Shown: positions 36,621-45,986, counted from the first letter of the stretch. The stretch: 64,000 nucleotides of DNA from Bacillus sp. V3B (GCF_024494465.1 NZ_JAETXM010000010.1:62001-126000), one strand, 5' to 3'. The notes: generated by a model from the letters alone, not told the origin. Numbers and translations are program-made.

Positions 36621-37580
36621 CTATTTCGACACTGGAGCCAGACTGGCTTCAGGTGATGTTACCTTGTCATAAAAATCTACGAATTTGTCACGATCAACGC
36701 TATCACGATAGGCCATGGCGACACGTGGATGTTCATTCAGTACACCAGAAATCATGTAAGGAATGATATAGCCCCACTCCCATTTTTGACGCATTTCTAA
36801 CATATGCTTTTCAATTACACCAAGAACTGGCTTAAGCTCATAGCTTGTTTTTTGTATGTAGCTAACAAGAAGTTCTGTGTGACAATTACCAGCCGCACGA
36901 CCCATACCATAAACAGACGAGTCAAGGAAAGTAATCCCATTTCGCATCGCCGTTAATGTATTGGCAAATGCTAACTGCATATTGTTATGCGTATGAATTC
37001 CAAGCTGCTTGTTAGGGAGCATCTCTTGAAACCTTTTCACTTGATGCTCAATATCCACAGGATCTAAACTTCCAAAGGAGTCAACGATATAAACAACATC
37101 TACGGGACTTTCCTGCACCATTTTAAACGCTTCAATAAGCTGATTTTCAGGTGCACTAGATAAAGCCATAATGTTAAGTGAAGTTTCATAGCCCAAATCA
37201 TGAAACATTTTTACAAGCTCCAATCCTTTATCCACTTCGCGGATATAACACGCCACTCGAATCATATCTAAAACACTTTGCTCACGTGGTAAAATGTCGT
37301 TTGGATCTACACGCCCAATATCGACTAGAGCAGATAGCTTTGTGAATTTCTTCTCAGGGATAATCTCTTTCAAGAAGTTATCGTCAAGAAATCTCCATGG
37401 ATTGGGCTCAGTTGCGTTAAGAAGCTTAGGAGAGTTTTTGTAGCCAATCTCCATATATTCAACACCAGCCTCACTTAAACCATTATATAGGTCTTGCACA
37501 AATTCAACACTAAAATCCCAATTATTAACCAAACCTCCGTCACGAATAGTACAATCTAAAATTTTACTCTTATGTTCCAT
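36621..37580 (-). CDS. HMGL-like aldolase-domain protein
   Basis: 319 residues, TIM barrel of the HMG-CoA lyase/DmpG superfamily. KILDCTIRDGGLVNNWDF has the Arg-Asp catalytic pair; GIHTHNNMQLAFANT carries the two metal-binding His; GMGRAAGNCHTELL is the family's glycine-rich end motif. It lacks the C-terminal DmpG domain, so it is not a second 4-hydroxy-2-oxovalerate aldolase in the strict sense. Relatives in the Bacillus cereus group are annotated only as aldolase-domain proteins and some sit in surface-sugar loci. It is alone, with its own terminator. Confidence 0.8.
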   Translation of the reverse strand: MEHKSKILDCTIRDGGLVNNWDFSVEFVQDLYNGLSEAGVEYMEIGYKNSPKLLNATEPNPWRFLDDNFLKEIIPEKKFTKLSALVDIGRVDPNDILPREQSVLDMIRVACYIREVDKGLELVKMFHDLGYETSLNIMALSSAPENQLIEAFKMVQESPVDVVYIVDSFGSLDPVDIEHQVKRFQEMLPNKQLGIHTHNNMQLAFANTLTAMRNGITFLDSSVYGMGRAAGNCHTELLVSYIQKTSYELKPVLGVIEKHMLEMRQKWEWGYIIPYMISGVLNEHPRVAMAYRDSVDRDKFVDFYDKVTSPEASLAPVSK

Positions 37581-38083
37581 GATAGTAAATTCCTCCTGTT
37601 TATCCTACTGTTTAGTCATTTTACCTTTTATATTCTTGCGCTTTTATGCTTTTATGCAATAAAGTGTATTATTTTATTATATCACGATTCATTCAAAGGT
37701 ATCAATCTATTTGCAAAAATTTGATTTATCAATCCAGTCTGAATCCAATCCTTTAAGACGTCTTTTCATCCACTAGAAAACAATAAAAAAGTCTATTTTA
37801 AAAGCACTAAGTAGAGGAATTAACACCGGTTCCTTCAAGATATCTTGAAGTTGACCGGCTTAATTATCTCATATCCTGCCAATAGCGTAAAATCGGCGCT
37901 CACAATGTCTTAATTCTAACTCTTTTGTTTTTTTATAATAAGTTTCTTCATATCATTCATCATTTATTCAAGTAGAAAGAGAATTAAGATCCTTTTCAGG
38001 TATATCACACCTCTTTTTATAAGTCACATTTCTTTATAAAGATAAAAGACCCCGATCCTCTACAGAATAAGACCTTTTAGACA
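37581..38083. other. Intergenic stretch with one palindrome
   Basis: No gene. At 37833-37850 CTTCAAGATATCTTGAAG is a perfect 18-bp palindrome, flanked by GGT and ACC. It could be an operator. The rest is AT-rich with no clear frame. Confidence 0.45.
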
Positions 38084-38149
38084 TAAAAAATACTCCCCTA
38101 TCAGTAGCCAGATTTTTGTTTTTTAATCTGTCTACCTAAAGGGGAGCAT
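38084..38149 (-). terminator. Terminator of the COG0523-rpmG operon
   Basis: On the minus strand ATGCTCCCCT pairs with AGGGGAGTAT, with an inner CAGATT/AATCTG stem, followed by TTTTTTATG. It lies 24 bases past the rpmG stop. Confidence 0.8.
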
Positions 38150-38172
38150 ATCAATGTGCTATAAAGAGATGA

Positions 38173-38322
38173 TTATTTTGTTTCACGGTGTAAAGTACGT
38201 CTTTTTAAGCGTGGACAGTATTTCATAAGTTCAATTCTGTCAGGATTGTTTCTCTTATTTTTTGTCGTAATATAATTTCGGTCCCCTGTCTCAGTACATG
38301 CTAACGTGATTTTTACTCTCAT
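38173..38322 (-). CDS. rpmG: Ribosomal protein bL33, zinc-independent form
   Basis: 49 residues, starting [20 protein letters not shown]. The zinc-binding form has two C-x2-C pairs; this one keeps only single Cys at 9 and 36 (KYCPRL), so it cannot hold zinc. GAGGAAGAAA precedes the ATG. It follows the COG0523 gene (38370-39557) by 47 bases and precedes a terminator, so it is the second gene of a Zur-controlled pair. In Bacillus, zinc-free ribosomal proteins replace the zinc forms and free their metal when zinc is scarce. A second copy is at 47381. Confidence 0.95.
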   Translation of the reverse strand: MRVKITLACTETGDRNYITTKNKRNNPDRIELMKYCPRLKRRTLHRETK

Positions 38323-38369
38323 TTTTTCTTCCTCCTAGATTATATAGTTAAACTGCATTTGAAGTTTTT

Positions 38370-39557
38370 TTACTCTATCACCGTAAATGTAGGAAGCTGA
38401 TCCTGAAATTCAGACCAGTCCATTTTCATCTCCTCATCTGTTAATACACATTGATCCAATCCATCCTCAATTTCTTTTCGATCCATATCCACTCCGATTA
38501 AGACGAGTTCCGTCATTCGATCGCCGAATTCTGGGTCCCATCTCTCAAGAAGTTCTGGTTCGTCCTTTAGGATTTGCTCTCTTTCCCCTTCAGGATAAGC
38601 AGCAATCCATTCTCCAGCACCTTGGAAAATAATAGAAGGTCCTGCTTGAGACAGTAATCCTGTCATATTGTTTCGAGAGGCAAGCCAAAAGAAACCTTTT
38701 GCCCGGACTACGTCAACAGGCCAATCCTCTAGCCATTGCCTCCATCTTTCAGGGTGAAACGGTCTCTGCGTACGATACACAAATGAAGAGATTCCATATT
38801 CCTCTGTTTCTGGAGTGTGTTCCTCATTCAGTTCCTTTATCCAGCCTGCTCCTTGGCTTGCTTCTTCAAAATCAAATAAGCCTGTGTCGAGAATGTCTGC
38901 TAATAAAATCTCTGAGTGAGAACTTTCAATAATCCTAGCCCCTGGATTAAGCTTTTGTAGTACTGCTTTTAGCTCAAGTACATCCTCTTTATCCACTAAA
39001 TCAATTTTGTTTAAGACTAAAACATTAGCAAACTCAATTTGGTCGATTAATAAATCAACTACTTCACGAGTATCTGATTCATCAGCTTCCTGCTTTCGAT
39101 CAAGCAGGCTCTCTCCTGAAGCGAAGTCATACCAAAACCGTTTTGCATCCACCACTGTCACCATCGTGTCAAGCTTGCAATATTCTGTTAGATTAATTCC
39201 TAGACTTTCATCGATATAGGTAAATGTTTGAGCAACCGGAATCGGCTCTGAAATCCCTGAAGATTCAATTAAGATATAGTCTATATCACCTGCTTGAACG
39301 AGCCTTTCCACTTCGATCATTAAGTCTTCTCTCAATGTACAGCAAATACATCCGTTTTGAAGCTCTACTAATTTCTCATCTGTCCGTGAGAATCCTCCTT
39401 TTTTAACCAGGGAAGCATCGATGTTTACTTCACTCATATCATTAACAATGACAGCAATTTTTTTATTTTCTCGATTCTTTAATACATGGTTCAATAATGT
39501 TGTTTTCCCGGCACCTAAGTAACCACTTAATACTGTTACAGGAATTGTTTTGGTCAT
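38370..39557 (-). CDS. yciC: COG0523 zinc metallochaperone GTPase (YciC-like)
   Basis: 395 residues from ATG 39557 (AGAGGTGAAAAGA upstream), close to the length of B. subtilis YciC. P-loop GYLGAGKTT, the metal-binding [18 protein letters not shown] (switch region) and NKIDLVD are present. The C-terminal COG0523 domain is of the long type, with FRPxRxxxW-like [11 protein letters not shown] and [10 protein letters not shown]. It probably delivers zinc to a client protein in scarcity. A Zur-type box at 39582 lies between its start and the preceding gene. It is the longest of four COG0523 proteins in the window. Confidence 0.92.
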   Translation of the reverse strand: MTKTIPVTVLSGYLGAGKTTLLNHVLKNRENKKIAVIVNDMSEVNIDASLVKKGGFSRTDEKLVELQNGCICCTLREDLMIEVERLVQAGDIDYILIESSGISEPIPVAQTFTYIDESLGINLTEYCKLDTMVTVVDAKRFWYDFASGESLLDRKQEADESDTREVVDLLIDQIEFANVLVLNKIDLVDKEDVLELKAVLQKLNPGARIIESSHSEILLADILDTGLFDFEEASQGAGWIKELNEEHTPETEEYGISSFVYRTQRPFHPERWRQWLEDWPVDVVRAKGFFWLASRNNMTGLLSQAGPSIIFQGAGEWIAAYPEGEREQILKDEPELLERWDPEFGDRMTELVLIGVDMDRKEIEDGLDQCVLTDEEMKMDWSEFQDQLPTFTVIE

Positions 39558-39579
39558 TCTTTTCACCTCTTGATGATAA

Positions 39580-39600
39580 TAGAAATCATTACGTTTTATT
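39580..39600. promoter_or_regulatory. Zur-type operator
   Basis: AGAAATCATTACGTTTTATT holds one strong half-site (ATCATTACG) and a weaker left half. It is 25-45 bases upstream of the COG0523 start, on the promoter side. Confidence 0.65.
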
Positions 39601-39602
39601 GT

Positions 39603-40769
39603 TTATAAACTGCTGACGATTCTCTCTGCAGCATGTCTGGCCCCGGATATGTTTCTGGCGATAGGTCCAAGTTCTAGCTCGGCTAACGGACCAGATACAT
39701 ATAACCCGGGATACCATTGCAAATTTTTATTAATAATGGGGTATCCACATTGTGCACATGATAAATTAAGATTCTTAATTAACTTATTGAGCCAATTCTT
39801 CCCTGGAAGTGACGGTGAAAATCCGGTTGCTAATAGGATATTATGTACTTTAATCTCTTTATCTCCAATATTTAAAGTGATTTCATTTCTATTAGCACAT
39901 GCCGCTGCAATCTCACCCTCTATAATGGTTACCTTATTTTCACTTTCAAACCTTTTCAATTTATAAAAGAGTTCTTTCGGCAAAGAACCTTTATTTCTTG
40001 ATTGTTGAATAATAATCCGACGTTCTTCATAGTTTTTAATTTTATGATAAGACCCTAAATTTTTGGGACCTAACCACCCAGGATCACTGTCAAAATCAAC
40101 TATTCGAAAAGGATGTCGCTTTACTAATATTACCTTTCCAGGAAACATACTTGATAATTTAATCGTTAAGTGTGCTGCCGTAATCCCTCCACCAATAACA
40201 ACAATTGGAGGTTGTAAAGATGATAGATGAACGAGATTCTCCTCAAAAATATGAAACACTTGGTTTGGCGAATCGGATTTTAATTGTTTAGCCCAATCAG
40301 GAATATTTAATTGGTGATTTATACTGATTGATAATACAATCTTTTGCGCTCTTACTTCCTCTCCTTTCTTAGTCATAACTTTCCAAAATCCTTGTTCTTT
40401 TTTAATGGAATTAACCAATCCTTTGTGCCAGGATCGATGTAAGTCAACTTCTTTTAGAATGGATGCACAATGTTCATTAAACAACTCCAGTGAAGGACGC
40501 TTGTATCTTCCATAAAAATTACTTTGCCCCCAATTTTCCTTATGAGCATATCTTTGAAGACTAAATGGATCTACATCTATATGATGGACAGATGGTGAAC
40601 GTAAATATTCCATACCAATCGTTTTCGTGTTTTTCTTCCATTTATACATTGGCTCATCATGAGGGTCAATAATGCATAACCTCTCACCCCTTACTTTTCC
40701 TTGTTTAAGTAGGAATGATGCTATTGTACAACCATGGATTCCTCCACCAATTACAAGCCAATCATACAA
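39603..40769 (-). CDS. FAD/NAD(P)-binding oxidoreductase
   Basis: 388 residues, cytoplasmic. The N-terminal FAD motif is VIGGGIHGCTIA (GxGxxG-type), the internal NAD(P) motif is VVIGGGITAAHLT near residue 190, and LLATGFSPSLPG near 325 is the usual ATG segment of flavoprotein monooxygenase-like enzymes. The C-terminus has LSCAQCGYP (two Cys) and LYVSGPLAELELGPIARN. The layout resembles the SidA/lysine-ornithine monooxygenase-like group annotated as FAD-dependent oxidoreductases. A near-perfect Zur box at 40788 precedes it, so it belongs to the zinc-starvation response; its substrate is not known. Confidence 0.85.
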   Translation of the reverse strand: MYDWLVIGGGIHGCTIASFLLKQGKVRGERLCIIDPHDEPMYKWKKNTKTIGMEYLRSPSVHHIDVDPFSLQRYAHKENWGQSNFYGRYKRPSLELFNEHCASILKEVDLHRSWHKGLVNSIKKEQGFWKVMTKKGEEVRAQKIVLSISINHQLNIPDWAKQLKSDSPNQVFHIFEENLVHLSSLQPPIVVIGGGITAAHLTIKLSSMFPGKVILVKRHPFRIVDFDSDPGWLGPKNLGSYHKIKNYEERRIIIQQSRNKGSLPKELFYKLKRFESENKVTIIEGEIAAACANRNEITLNIGDKEIKVHNILLATGFSPSLPGKNWLNKLIKNLNLSCAQCGYPIINKNLQWYPGLYVSGPLAELELGPIARNISGARHAAERIVSSL

Positions 40770-40787
40770 AAAGATGCCTCCTTTTTT

Positions 40788-40808
40788 AAATCGAAATTGT
40801 TACGATTT
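40788..40808. promoter_or_regulatory. Zur-type operator
   Basis: AAATCGAAATTGTTACGATT(T) is a 21-base palindrome differing from the consensus at two central positions. It lies 19 bases upstream of the FAD protein start. Confidence 0.75.
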
Positions 40809-40940
40809 AAATAGTATTAAATATTTTTGTATAAATCAAGCTTTTTTTAAAGTAATTTTAAAATGATATATTTTGAAGGCTTGGTATAGCATACAAAAAA
40901 AGGCTACCTTTTTCTAATGAAGTGCCCATTGTTAAAACAA

Positions 40941-41864
40941 TTACTCTGTCATTTTTGTTAATATGGGGTATATATATGGTTCAGTAGGTTCTTCAATTAC
41001 TTTCCACTTCGCTGCTTTGATCAATGGTAATTCAACTCCATTGAATGATGTTACATCTATAGTTCCTTCTATTTCAAGCCATGTATCTTGTTGATATTCA
41101 CTAGCTTGTTCAAACTCGGTCAATAACCCAATTATACTTGCATCTGCAATACAATGTGTAATGATAAACCTCGAAATAACAAGCTGGTTTGCACCAATCC
41201 CCTCTTCTTTATAGACAAACCCACTCACTTTTACTTTCCTTCCCTGAAAGTCTTTTGGGTCATTACTAATCGTTTGATAATAAGATGCAAATATATCTTC
41301 TTTCATCTGAATGACCTCTAATTCATCTAGCTTTCTCATTTTTTCATCATATTCTTCTTTAGAAAAATAGTTATTGTTAGGCAAAACAGCTTGGTCATCT
41401 TGTATGAAATTTGAATCTGTTTCTGATGTAGATTCTTCACTTTCAGACTGTTTCTTTTCATTTGCTACGTTATGTTGGTTACTGTTAGCCTGAGGTAGAA
41501 TGGTTCCTTTTTTAGCTGCAATTGAAGCATCTAATACAGATGGTGAGAGTGCATAACCCGTCATTAATGGAAAAATCATAATCGAGTAACTAATTAATTT
41601 TTTTGGTAGTGAATGAGAATATCCATGATCATGAGTACACCCAGGTGGACAGTGTGTATGTTTATCATGATCGTTTTCCCATATCCGAAAAAGCTGAATT
41701 AAAAAGAGAAATACAAATACCCCTGCTGCAATCTGGCTCATTAAAACATACTTAGGATTTATATACTTTGTTATGTCTCCAGTAAAATGAAGCTTGATAA
41801 AAAAAAGAGCAAAGGCTACTAAAAGGACCGCTCTTAAAAAATGTTGGAAATGGAAGCGAATCAC
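40941..41864 (-). CDS. ycgQ: TIGR03943-family membrane protein (YcgQ-like)
   Basis: 307 residues. Two N-terminal membrane helices (AVLLVAFALFFIKL; ISQIAAGVFVFLFLIQLF) precede a metal-rich loop with DKHTHCPPGCTHDHGYSH, then a third helix and a long exported C-terminal domain (from about residue 170) with KVSGFVYKEEGIGAN and RFIITHCIADASIIGL. The His/Cys loop may bind zinc. It starts 14 bases after the ycgR-like gene ends; the pair is Zur-controlled in B. subtilis and is thought to act together in metal movement. Confidence 0.9.
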   Translation of the reverse strand: MIRFHFQHFLRAVLLVAFALFFIKLHFTGDITKYINPKYVLMSQIAAGVFVFLFLIQLFRIWENDHDKHTHCPPGCTHDHGYSHSLPKKLISYSIMIFPLMTGYALSPSVLDASIAAKKGTILPQANSNQHNVANEKKQSESEESTSETDSNFIQDDQAVLPNNNYFSKEEYDEKMRKLDELEVIQMKEDIFASYYQTISNDPKDFQGRKVKVSGFVYKEEGIGANQLVISRFIITHCIADASIIGLLTEFEQASEYQQDTWLEIEGTIDVTSFNGVELPLIKAAKWKVIEEPTEPYIYPILTKMTE

Positions 41865-41878
41865 CGTTTGTCACCGCC

Positions 41879-42895
41879 TTATAGTAAACTAGTTAAATTG
41901 ATACAGATAAACACAATAGAAGTGATTAAAATAAGGAGAATACATACAAACTTTGCCTTAAACACGCTCCATAACATGATCGTGTTTTTCAAGTCAATCA
42001 TTGGACCGTATACTAAAAAGGCTAATATCGAGGTAGATGGAAATAGATTTCTAAATGAAGCACCGATGAAAGCATCCGCTTCTGAACACAAAGATAAGAA
42101 ATAGGCTAGTCCCATCATCACGACGGTAGATCCTAAAACTCCATCACCAAAAAGGAAAAGTGATTTTGCTGATACATAAGTTTGTACAAATGCAGCTACA
42201 AAAGCACCAATGATCAAGTATTTTCCCATATCAAAAAACTCATCTATTGAATGTTTTAACATTCCTTCTACTCTATAAAAAAGAGACTCATTACTTATTG
42301 TTGCATTCGTTGAGTGAGTAAAATCTGTTATAGAATGTTTCAGTTGGTTTGACTTGAATAAATAACTGATGATAAGCGCTATCAACAAGGCTGCTATAAA
42401 GCCAACCCCCATTCTTAATCCAGCCATTTTGCTGTCATTCCCAAACGCCATATAAGTAGATAAAATCACAATTGGGTTGATTAATGGCCCTGTCAGAAGA
42501 AAGCCGATTCCAGCATGGATAGGTACACCTTTTGCTACTAATCTTCGTACGATTGGTACAATCCCACACTCACAAGCAGGAAACAAACCACCAACAACAC
42601 AACTCATGGTTACGGCTAAAAATCTATTCTGGGGAATCCAACGACGAATATGGTCCTCCGTTATGAATATTTGAATAAACCCTGCAATGAGGACACCAAT
42701 TAAAACAAATGGAATGGCCTCTATTAAAATGCTTAGAAATATCGTATTTAATTGTTTAAAAGAATTTGGTATATAAATAGATAACTCATTTCCAACTAAT
42801 TGACTGATCGTAATAAAATAAATGACAATCCCGATTGCTATTATACTTGTAAAATCAATAAGATATGAATTGAGCCAACGAATCATACAGGTCAT
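41879..42895 (-). CDS. ycgR: Permease, YcgR-like (DUF318)
   Basis: 338 residues with about eight membrane helices. The two permease repeats carry GLFPACECGIVPIVRRLV (the conserved Cys-Glu-Cys-Gly) and, later, SLCSEADAFIGASF; between them FLLTGPLINPIVILST. These are the DUF318/ArsP-like permease blocks. It is co-transcribed with the YcgQ-like gene. I see no Zur box in the 177 bases before it; expression may come from the COG0523 promoter region at 44093-44376, although a hairpin at 43022-43067 lies in between. Confidence 0.88.
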   Translation of the reverse strand: MTCMIRWLNSYLIDFTSIIAIGIVIYFITISQLVGNELSIYIPNSFKQLNTIFLSILIEAIPFVLIGVLIAGFIQIFITEDHIRRWIPQNRFLAVTMSCVVGGLFPACECGIVPIVRRLVAKGVPIHAGIGFLLTGPLINPIVILSTYMAFGNDSKMAGLRMGVGFIAALLIALIISYLFKSNQLKHSITDFTHSTNATISNESLFYRVEGMLKHSIDEFFDMGKYLIIGAFVAAFVQTYVSAKSLFLFGDGVLGSTVVMMGLAYFLSLCSEADAFIGASFRNLFPSTSILAFLVYGPMIDLKNTIMLWSVFKAKFVCILLILITSIVFICINLTSLL

Positions 42896-43021
42896 TCCTC
42901 CACATATACTCTACCTCCTGAATATTTTTTAGTGTCGTCTAAATCTTATATTTGAAACGAATAATCTTTTTTCTATTAATATGTTTTGATTTATTAAAAA
43001 ATGTCCAAGCCTTTAAATTCG

Positions 43022-43067
43022 AGAAGGTATGGTAGAGAGGATACATTCTAGAGCCATACCTTCTTAA
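43022..43067. terminator. Hairpin after the second COG0523 gene
   Basis: AGAAGGTATGG and CCATACCTTCT enclose a 21-base loop. No strong T-run follows on the minus strand, so read-through into ycgR is possible. Confidence 0.5.
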
Positions 43068-43072
43068 TCCAC

Positions 43073-44092
43073 TTAAAAGATTTTAGTTTTGAATGTGCGA
43101 TTGAAGCTATGAAGAATTTCTTCTGTATTCAATTTATCGCCAATTAAGATGATGGTGGGCTGGCTGTAAGGAGTTTCTCTAATTCTATCTAAAATCATAT
43201 TGCCTGATGAAAACTGAAAATTAAATAAACCTATACTTCCCTCTAATTTAACGATACCTTTTCCTCTTAAGACGGCTTTAGGTAAGCTTTTCAGCCATGT
43301 TTCTAATTTTCTTTTATTCATTTCAGGTAACTTATCTATCCTAAAAGCATTGATGGTAGAATGATGATCATGATGCTTATGTTCATCCATGCGATTGTCA
43401 TCGTTGTGTACATGGCTACATTTTAATATGTTTTCTTTTTGACTTTGAGATGTATGAACATAATACCTTTTTAAAAAAAGCTCTTTTATTGAAATTTCTC
43501 CAAACTTTGTTTTATAAATGGGTACAGAAGACTTAACATTCTCTTTTATCTTATGTTCGATTTTTATTAAGGACTTCTCTTTTACAAGATCCAATTTATT
43601 TAATAAAACGATTGTGGCACTTGAGATTTGCTCTCTCAATAATTTACGCACCTCAGTTGTACTTGAAAAAATACTTTGAAATTCTAAAAAATGGCTTGCA
43701 TCCACAAGACTAATCATAGAATATAATTCAAAATAATTTAGAAATTCAGGACTTATTAGGGCCTCTTCTATCTCTACTGGGTTCGCAACTCCTGTCCCCT
43801 CAATAAATAATACATCTATGTTATTCTTTTTAATTTCTACAATAAAATGGTTTAATGTCTCTTTTAAATCATCTTGAATCGTACAACATATACATCCGTT
43901 TAATAATTCTTTTACATGTTGGTTTTCAAACAAGTAACTTTCTACATTTACTTCCCCTAATTCATTTAAAATAATACCAGGCCTTTTATTATTCCTTTCA
44001 CACTCTTTAATCATATTTAAAAGAACAGTAGTTTTCCCACTTCCCAAAAATCCACTAATGACATACACTGGTATTTTTTTTATCAAAAACAT
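43073..44092 (-). CDS. COG0523 metallochaperone GTPase with a His-rich loop
   Basis: 339 residues. P-loop GFLGSGKTT, metal motif GCICCTI, EGTGVANPVEIEEAL and NKLDLVKE; the linker before the C-terminal domain is His-rich (CSHVHNDDN, HKHHDHHS), a further zinc site. The C-terminal half carries LPKAVLRGKGIVKLEGS. It is divergent from the znuA gene at 44377, sharing an intergenic region with three Zur-type boxes, and probably supplies zinc to a client in scarcity. Confidence 0.9.
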   Translation of the reverse strand: MFLIKKIPVYVISGFLGSGKTTVLLNMIKECERNNKRPGIILNELGEVNVESYLFENQHVKELLNGCICCTIQDDLKETLNHFIVEIKKNNIDVLFIEGTGVANPVEIEEALISPEFLNYFELYSMISLVDASHFLEFQSIFSSTTEVRKLLREQISSATIVLLNKLDLVKEKSLIKIEHKIKENVKSSVPIYKTKFGEISIKELFLKRYYVHTSQSQKENILKCSHVHNDDNRMDEHKHHDHHSTINAFRIDKLPEMNKRKLETWLKSLPKAVLRGKGIVKLEGSIGLFNFQFSSGNMILDRIRETPYSQPTIILIGDKLNTEEILHSFNRTFKTKIF

Positions 44093-44172
44093 TCCCCTTT
44101 TCTGATTCTAAACTTAAACTTCATGACCACCTATCATTCTCTTTTTTTCAATTAAAAATTTAAAACCTCCAC

Positions 44173-44193
44173 AAACCGTAATGATTACTATTT
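44173..44193. promoter_or_regulatory. Zur-type operator
   Basis: AAACCGTAATGATTACTATT(T) contains the core GTAATGATTAC at 44178-44188, close to the start of the minus-strand COG0523 gene. Confidence 0.8.
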
Positions 44194-44289
44194 ATAGTTT
44201 ATTACTAATCACAATAATTATGACCATTTATTTTATTGAAGATCTAAATTTTTTGTGGTTTATGTAAACCGTTTATGTTTTCATTTTAT

Positions 44290-44310
44290 AAATCGTAATA
44301 ATTTCAGTTT
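44290..44310. promoter_or_regulatory. Zur-type operator, one weak half
   Basis: AAATCGTAATAATTTCAGTT(T) has a perfect left half and a changed right half. It stands two bases before a better box. Confidence 0.6.
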
Positions 44311-44312
44311 AC

Positions 44313-44334
44313 AAATCGTAAACATTACGATAAT
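44313..44334. promoter_or_regulatory. Zur-type operator of znuA
   Basis: AAATCGTAAACATTACGATA is palindromic (TCGTAA...TTACGA) and lies 43 bases before the znuA start. Confidence 0.75.
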
Positions 44335-44376
44335 ATAAAGAACAGAAAATATTTAAAAGGGAGAGGTCAACTCAAT

Positions 44377-45456
44377 ATGAAATTAAAATACCTATCATGG
44401 GGATTTATTTTAGTTCTTTCTATCTTTCTAGCAGGCTGTAACACTCAATCTACACCTAATGAAAATGTAACGGAGACACAACAAGAAGAAGCCGAGCAAT
44501 TAAAAGTTTACACAACTCTTTATCCTTTAGAAGATTTTATAAAAAAAATTGGTGGCGCGTATGTAGATGTTGAAAGCATCATGCCTTCTGGAGTTGATGC
44601 ACATACTTTTGAACCAACGACGAAGCAAATGACTACTATTGCAGAAGCTGATGCATTTATTTATAACGGCTTAGGATTGGAACCTTTTGCTGAAAAAATG
44701 GCTAAAGCTCTTGAGAATGAAAAAGTGAAGATGGTAGAAGCTACACACGATATTGAAACCATTGTTCATGGAGAAGAACATGGACAAGAAGACGAACAGC
44801 ATTCTGATGATGCGCACGCTGATGAAGAAGAACATTCTGATGATGCACATGCTCACGAAGAAGAAGAACATTCTGATGACGCACATGCCCGCGAAGAAGA
44901 ACATTCTGATGATGCGCACGGACATGACCATGGAGACTTTGATCCTCATGTATGGCTAGATCCTTATCGTTCTATCATGCTTGCTGAAAATATCAAAAAT
45001 ACTCTTGTTGAGTTAAAACCTAATGCAAAAGAAGAATTTGAAAAAAATTACGAATCATTAAAAGCCGAGCTTCAAAAGCTAGATGAAGAATTTCATCAAT
45101 TAGTAGACTCTAAAGAAAACCCGGAGATGATTGTCTCTCATGCGGCTTATGGTTATTGGGAAGAAAGTTATGGTATACATCAAATTGCTATAGCCGGTCT
45201 CGCACCTACGGATGAACCATCTCAAAAAGACCTTAAGAAAATCATCGATATTGCCAATGAAAAACAAATTAAATATATCCTCTTTGAACAAAATGTAACG
45301 CCAAAAGTGGCTGAGATTATTCGAAAAGAGATTAATGCTGAACCCCTTTACTTACACAACTTAGAAGCATTAACAGAAGAAGATAGACAAAATGGAGAAG
45401 ATTATTTTAGTTTAATGAGAAAAAACCTTGAAACATTGGATAAAGCTTTAAAATAA
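44377..45456 (+). CDS. znuA: Zinc-binding lipoprotein of an ABC importer (ZnuA/AdcA-like), copy 1
   Basis: 359 residues. Lipoprotein signal with lipobox LAGC (FILVLSIFLAGC). The cluster A-1 fold shows TTLYPLEDFIKKIGG, GVDAHTFEPT (first His), a His-rich acidic loop at about 130-185, HGDFDPHVWLDP (second His), IVSHAAYGYWEESYG (third His) and LFEQNVTPKVAE near the end. The loop is four tandem copies of EHSDDAHA-like units. It captures Zn2+ outside the membrane and hands it to a permease. No znuB or znuC gene is in the window. Controlled by the Zur box at 44313; ended by the hairpin at 45459. Confidence 0.93.
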   Translation: MKLKYLSWGFILVLSIFLAGCNTQSTPNENVTETQQEEAEQLKVYTTLYPLEDFIKKIGGAYVDVESIMPSGVDAHTFEPTTKQMTTIAEADAFIYNGLGLEPFAEKMAKALENEKVKMVEATHDIETIVHGEEHGQEDEQHSDDAHADEEEHSDDAHAHEEEEHSDDAHAREEEHSDDAHGHDHGDFDPHVWLDPYRSIMLAENIKNTLVELKPNAKEEFEKNYESLKAELQKLDEEFHQLVDSKENPEMIVSHAAYGYWEESYGIHQIAIAGLAPTDEPSQKDLKKIIDIANEKQIKYILFEQNVTPKVAEIIRKEINAEPLYLHNLEALTEEDRQNGEDYFSLMRKNLETLDKALK

Positions 45457-45458
45457 TA

Positions 45459-45497
45459 AAGAAAGAAGTGTTCCAATAGGGGCACTTCTTTCTTTAT
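45459..45497. terminator. Bidirectional terminator
   Basis: AAAGAAAGAAGTG and its complement CACTTCTTTCTTT enclose a 12-base loop between the convergent znuA and sigma-I-like genes. Confidence 0.8.
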
Positions 45498-45504
45498 CAT
45501 ACTT

Positions 45505-45918
45505 TCATCCATTTATATAATCCTTCAGATATACATAATCACCTGCTAGAATGATCGCTATGGCTAAAATATAGTGATCATGACCTTTAATGATTTTCTT
45601 GTTGACTGAAATTACTTTTTCTAGTTGTTTAATAGGTATGTGTTTCGTTTGAAATAAGATCTTTTTTAAATCTTCACTCTCTACTAACGCCTTAGCAACC
45701 TTTATGATATATTTCTTTTCCACCATATCCTTTGGACACTGTTCAACCAACATCTCAAAAGATAATCTGAATTGTTTTAAAACCTTTTGATAATAAAGGA
45801 TTTCTTTTCTTAACTTTTCTTGTCTCAGCTGATTTTGCAGATCAAAATTACCTGTTGGTTGTTCAACCCGCATACCTTCTAATGTCTCTTTCTCTTTTTT
45901 AAACAAAAGATTAAACAC
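45505..45918 (-). CDS. Isolated sigma-I C-terminal domain protein
   Basis: 137 residues from a GTG with GAGGTG upstream. QEKLRKEILYYQKVLKQFRL, VEQCPKDMVEKKYIIKVAK and IPIKQLEKVISVNKKIIKGH, ending YILAIAIILAGDYVYLKDYI, match the second half of Bacillus SigI (normal length about 250). The region 2 half that contacts core RNA polymerase and the -10 element is missing. So it is either a truncated SigI or a stand-alone DNA-binding version of its C-domain. It is 68 bases downstream of the ACMSD-type gene on the same strand and probably shares its Zur-regulated transcript. Confidence 0.75.
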   Translation of the reverse strand: MFNLLFKKEKETLEGMRVEQPTGNFDLQNQLRQEKLRKEILYYQKVLKQFRLSFEMLVEQCPKDMVEKKYIIKVAKALVESEDLKKILFQTKHIPIKQLEKVISVNKKIIKGHDHYILAIAIILAGDYVYLKDYING

Positions 45919-45986
45919 TAGTTACACCTCGTTATCTTACCCTGAAAAATAATAAACTAGCAAGATTGATCTATATATGACGATCA

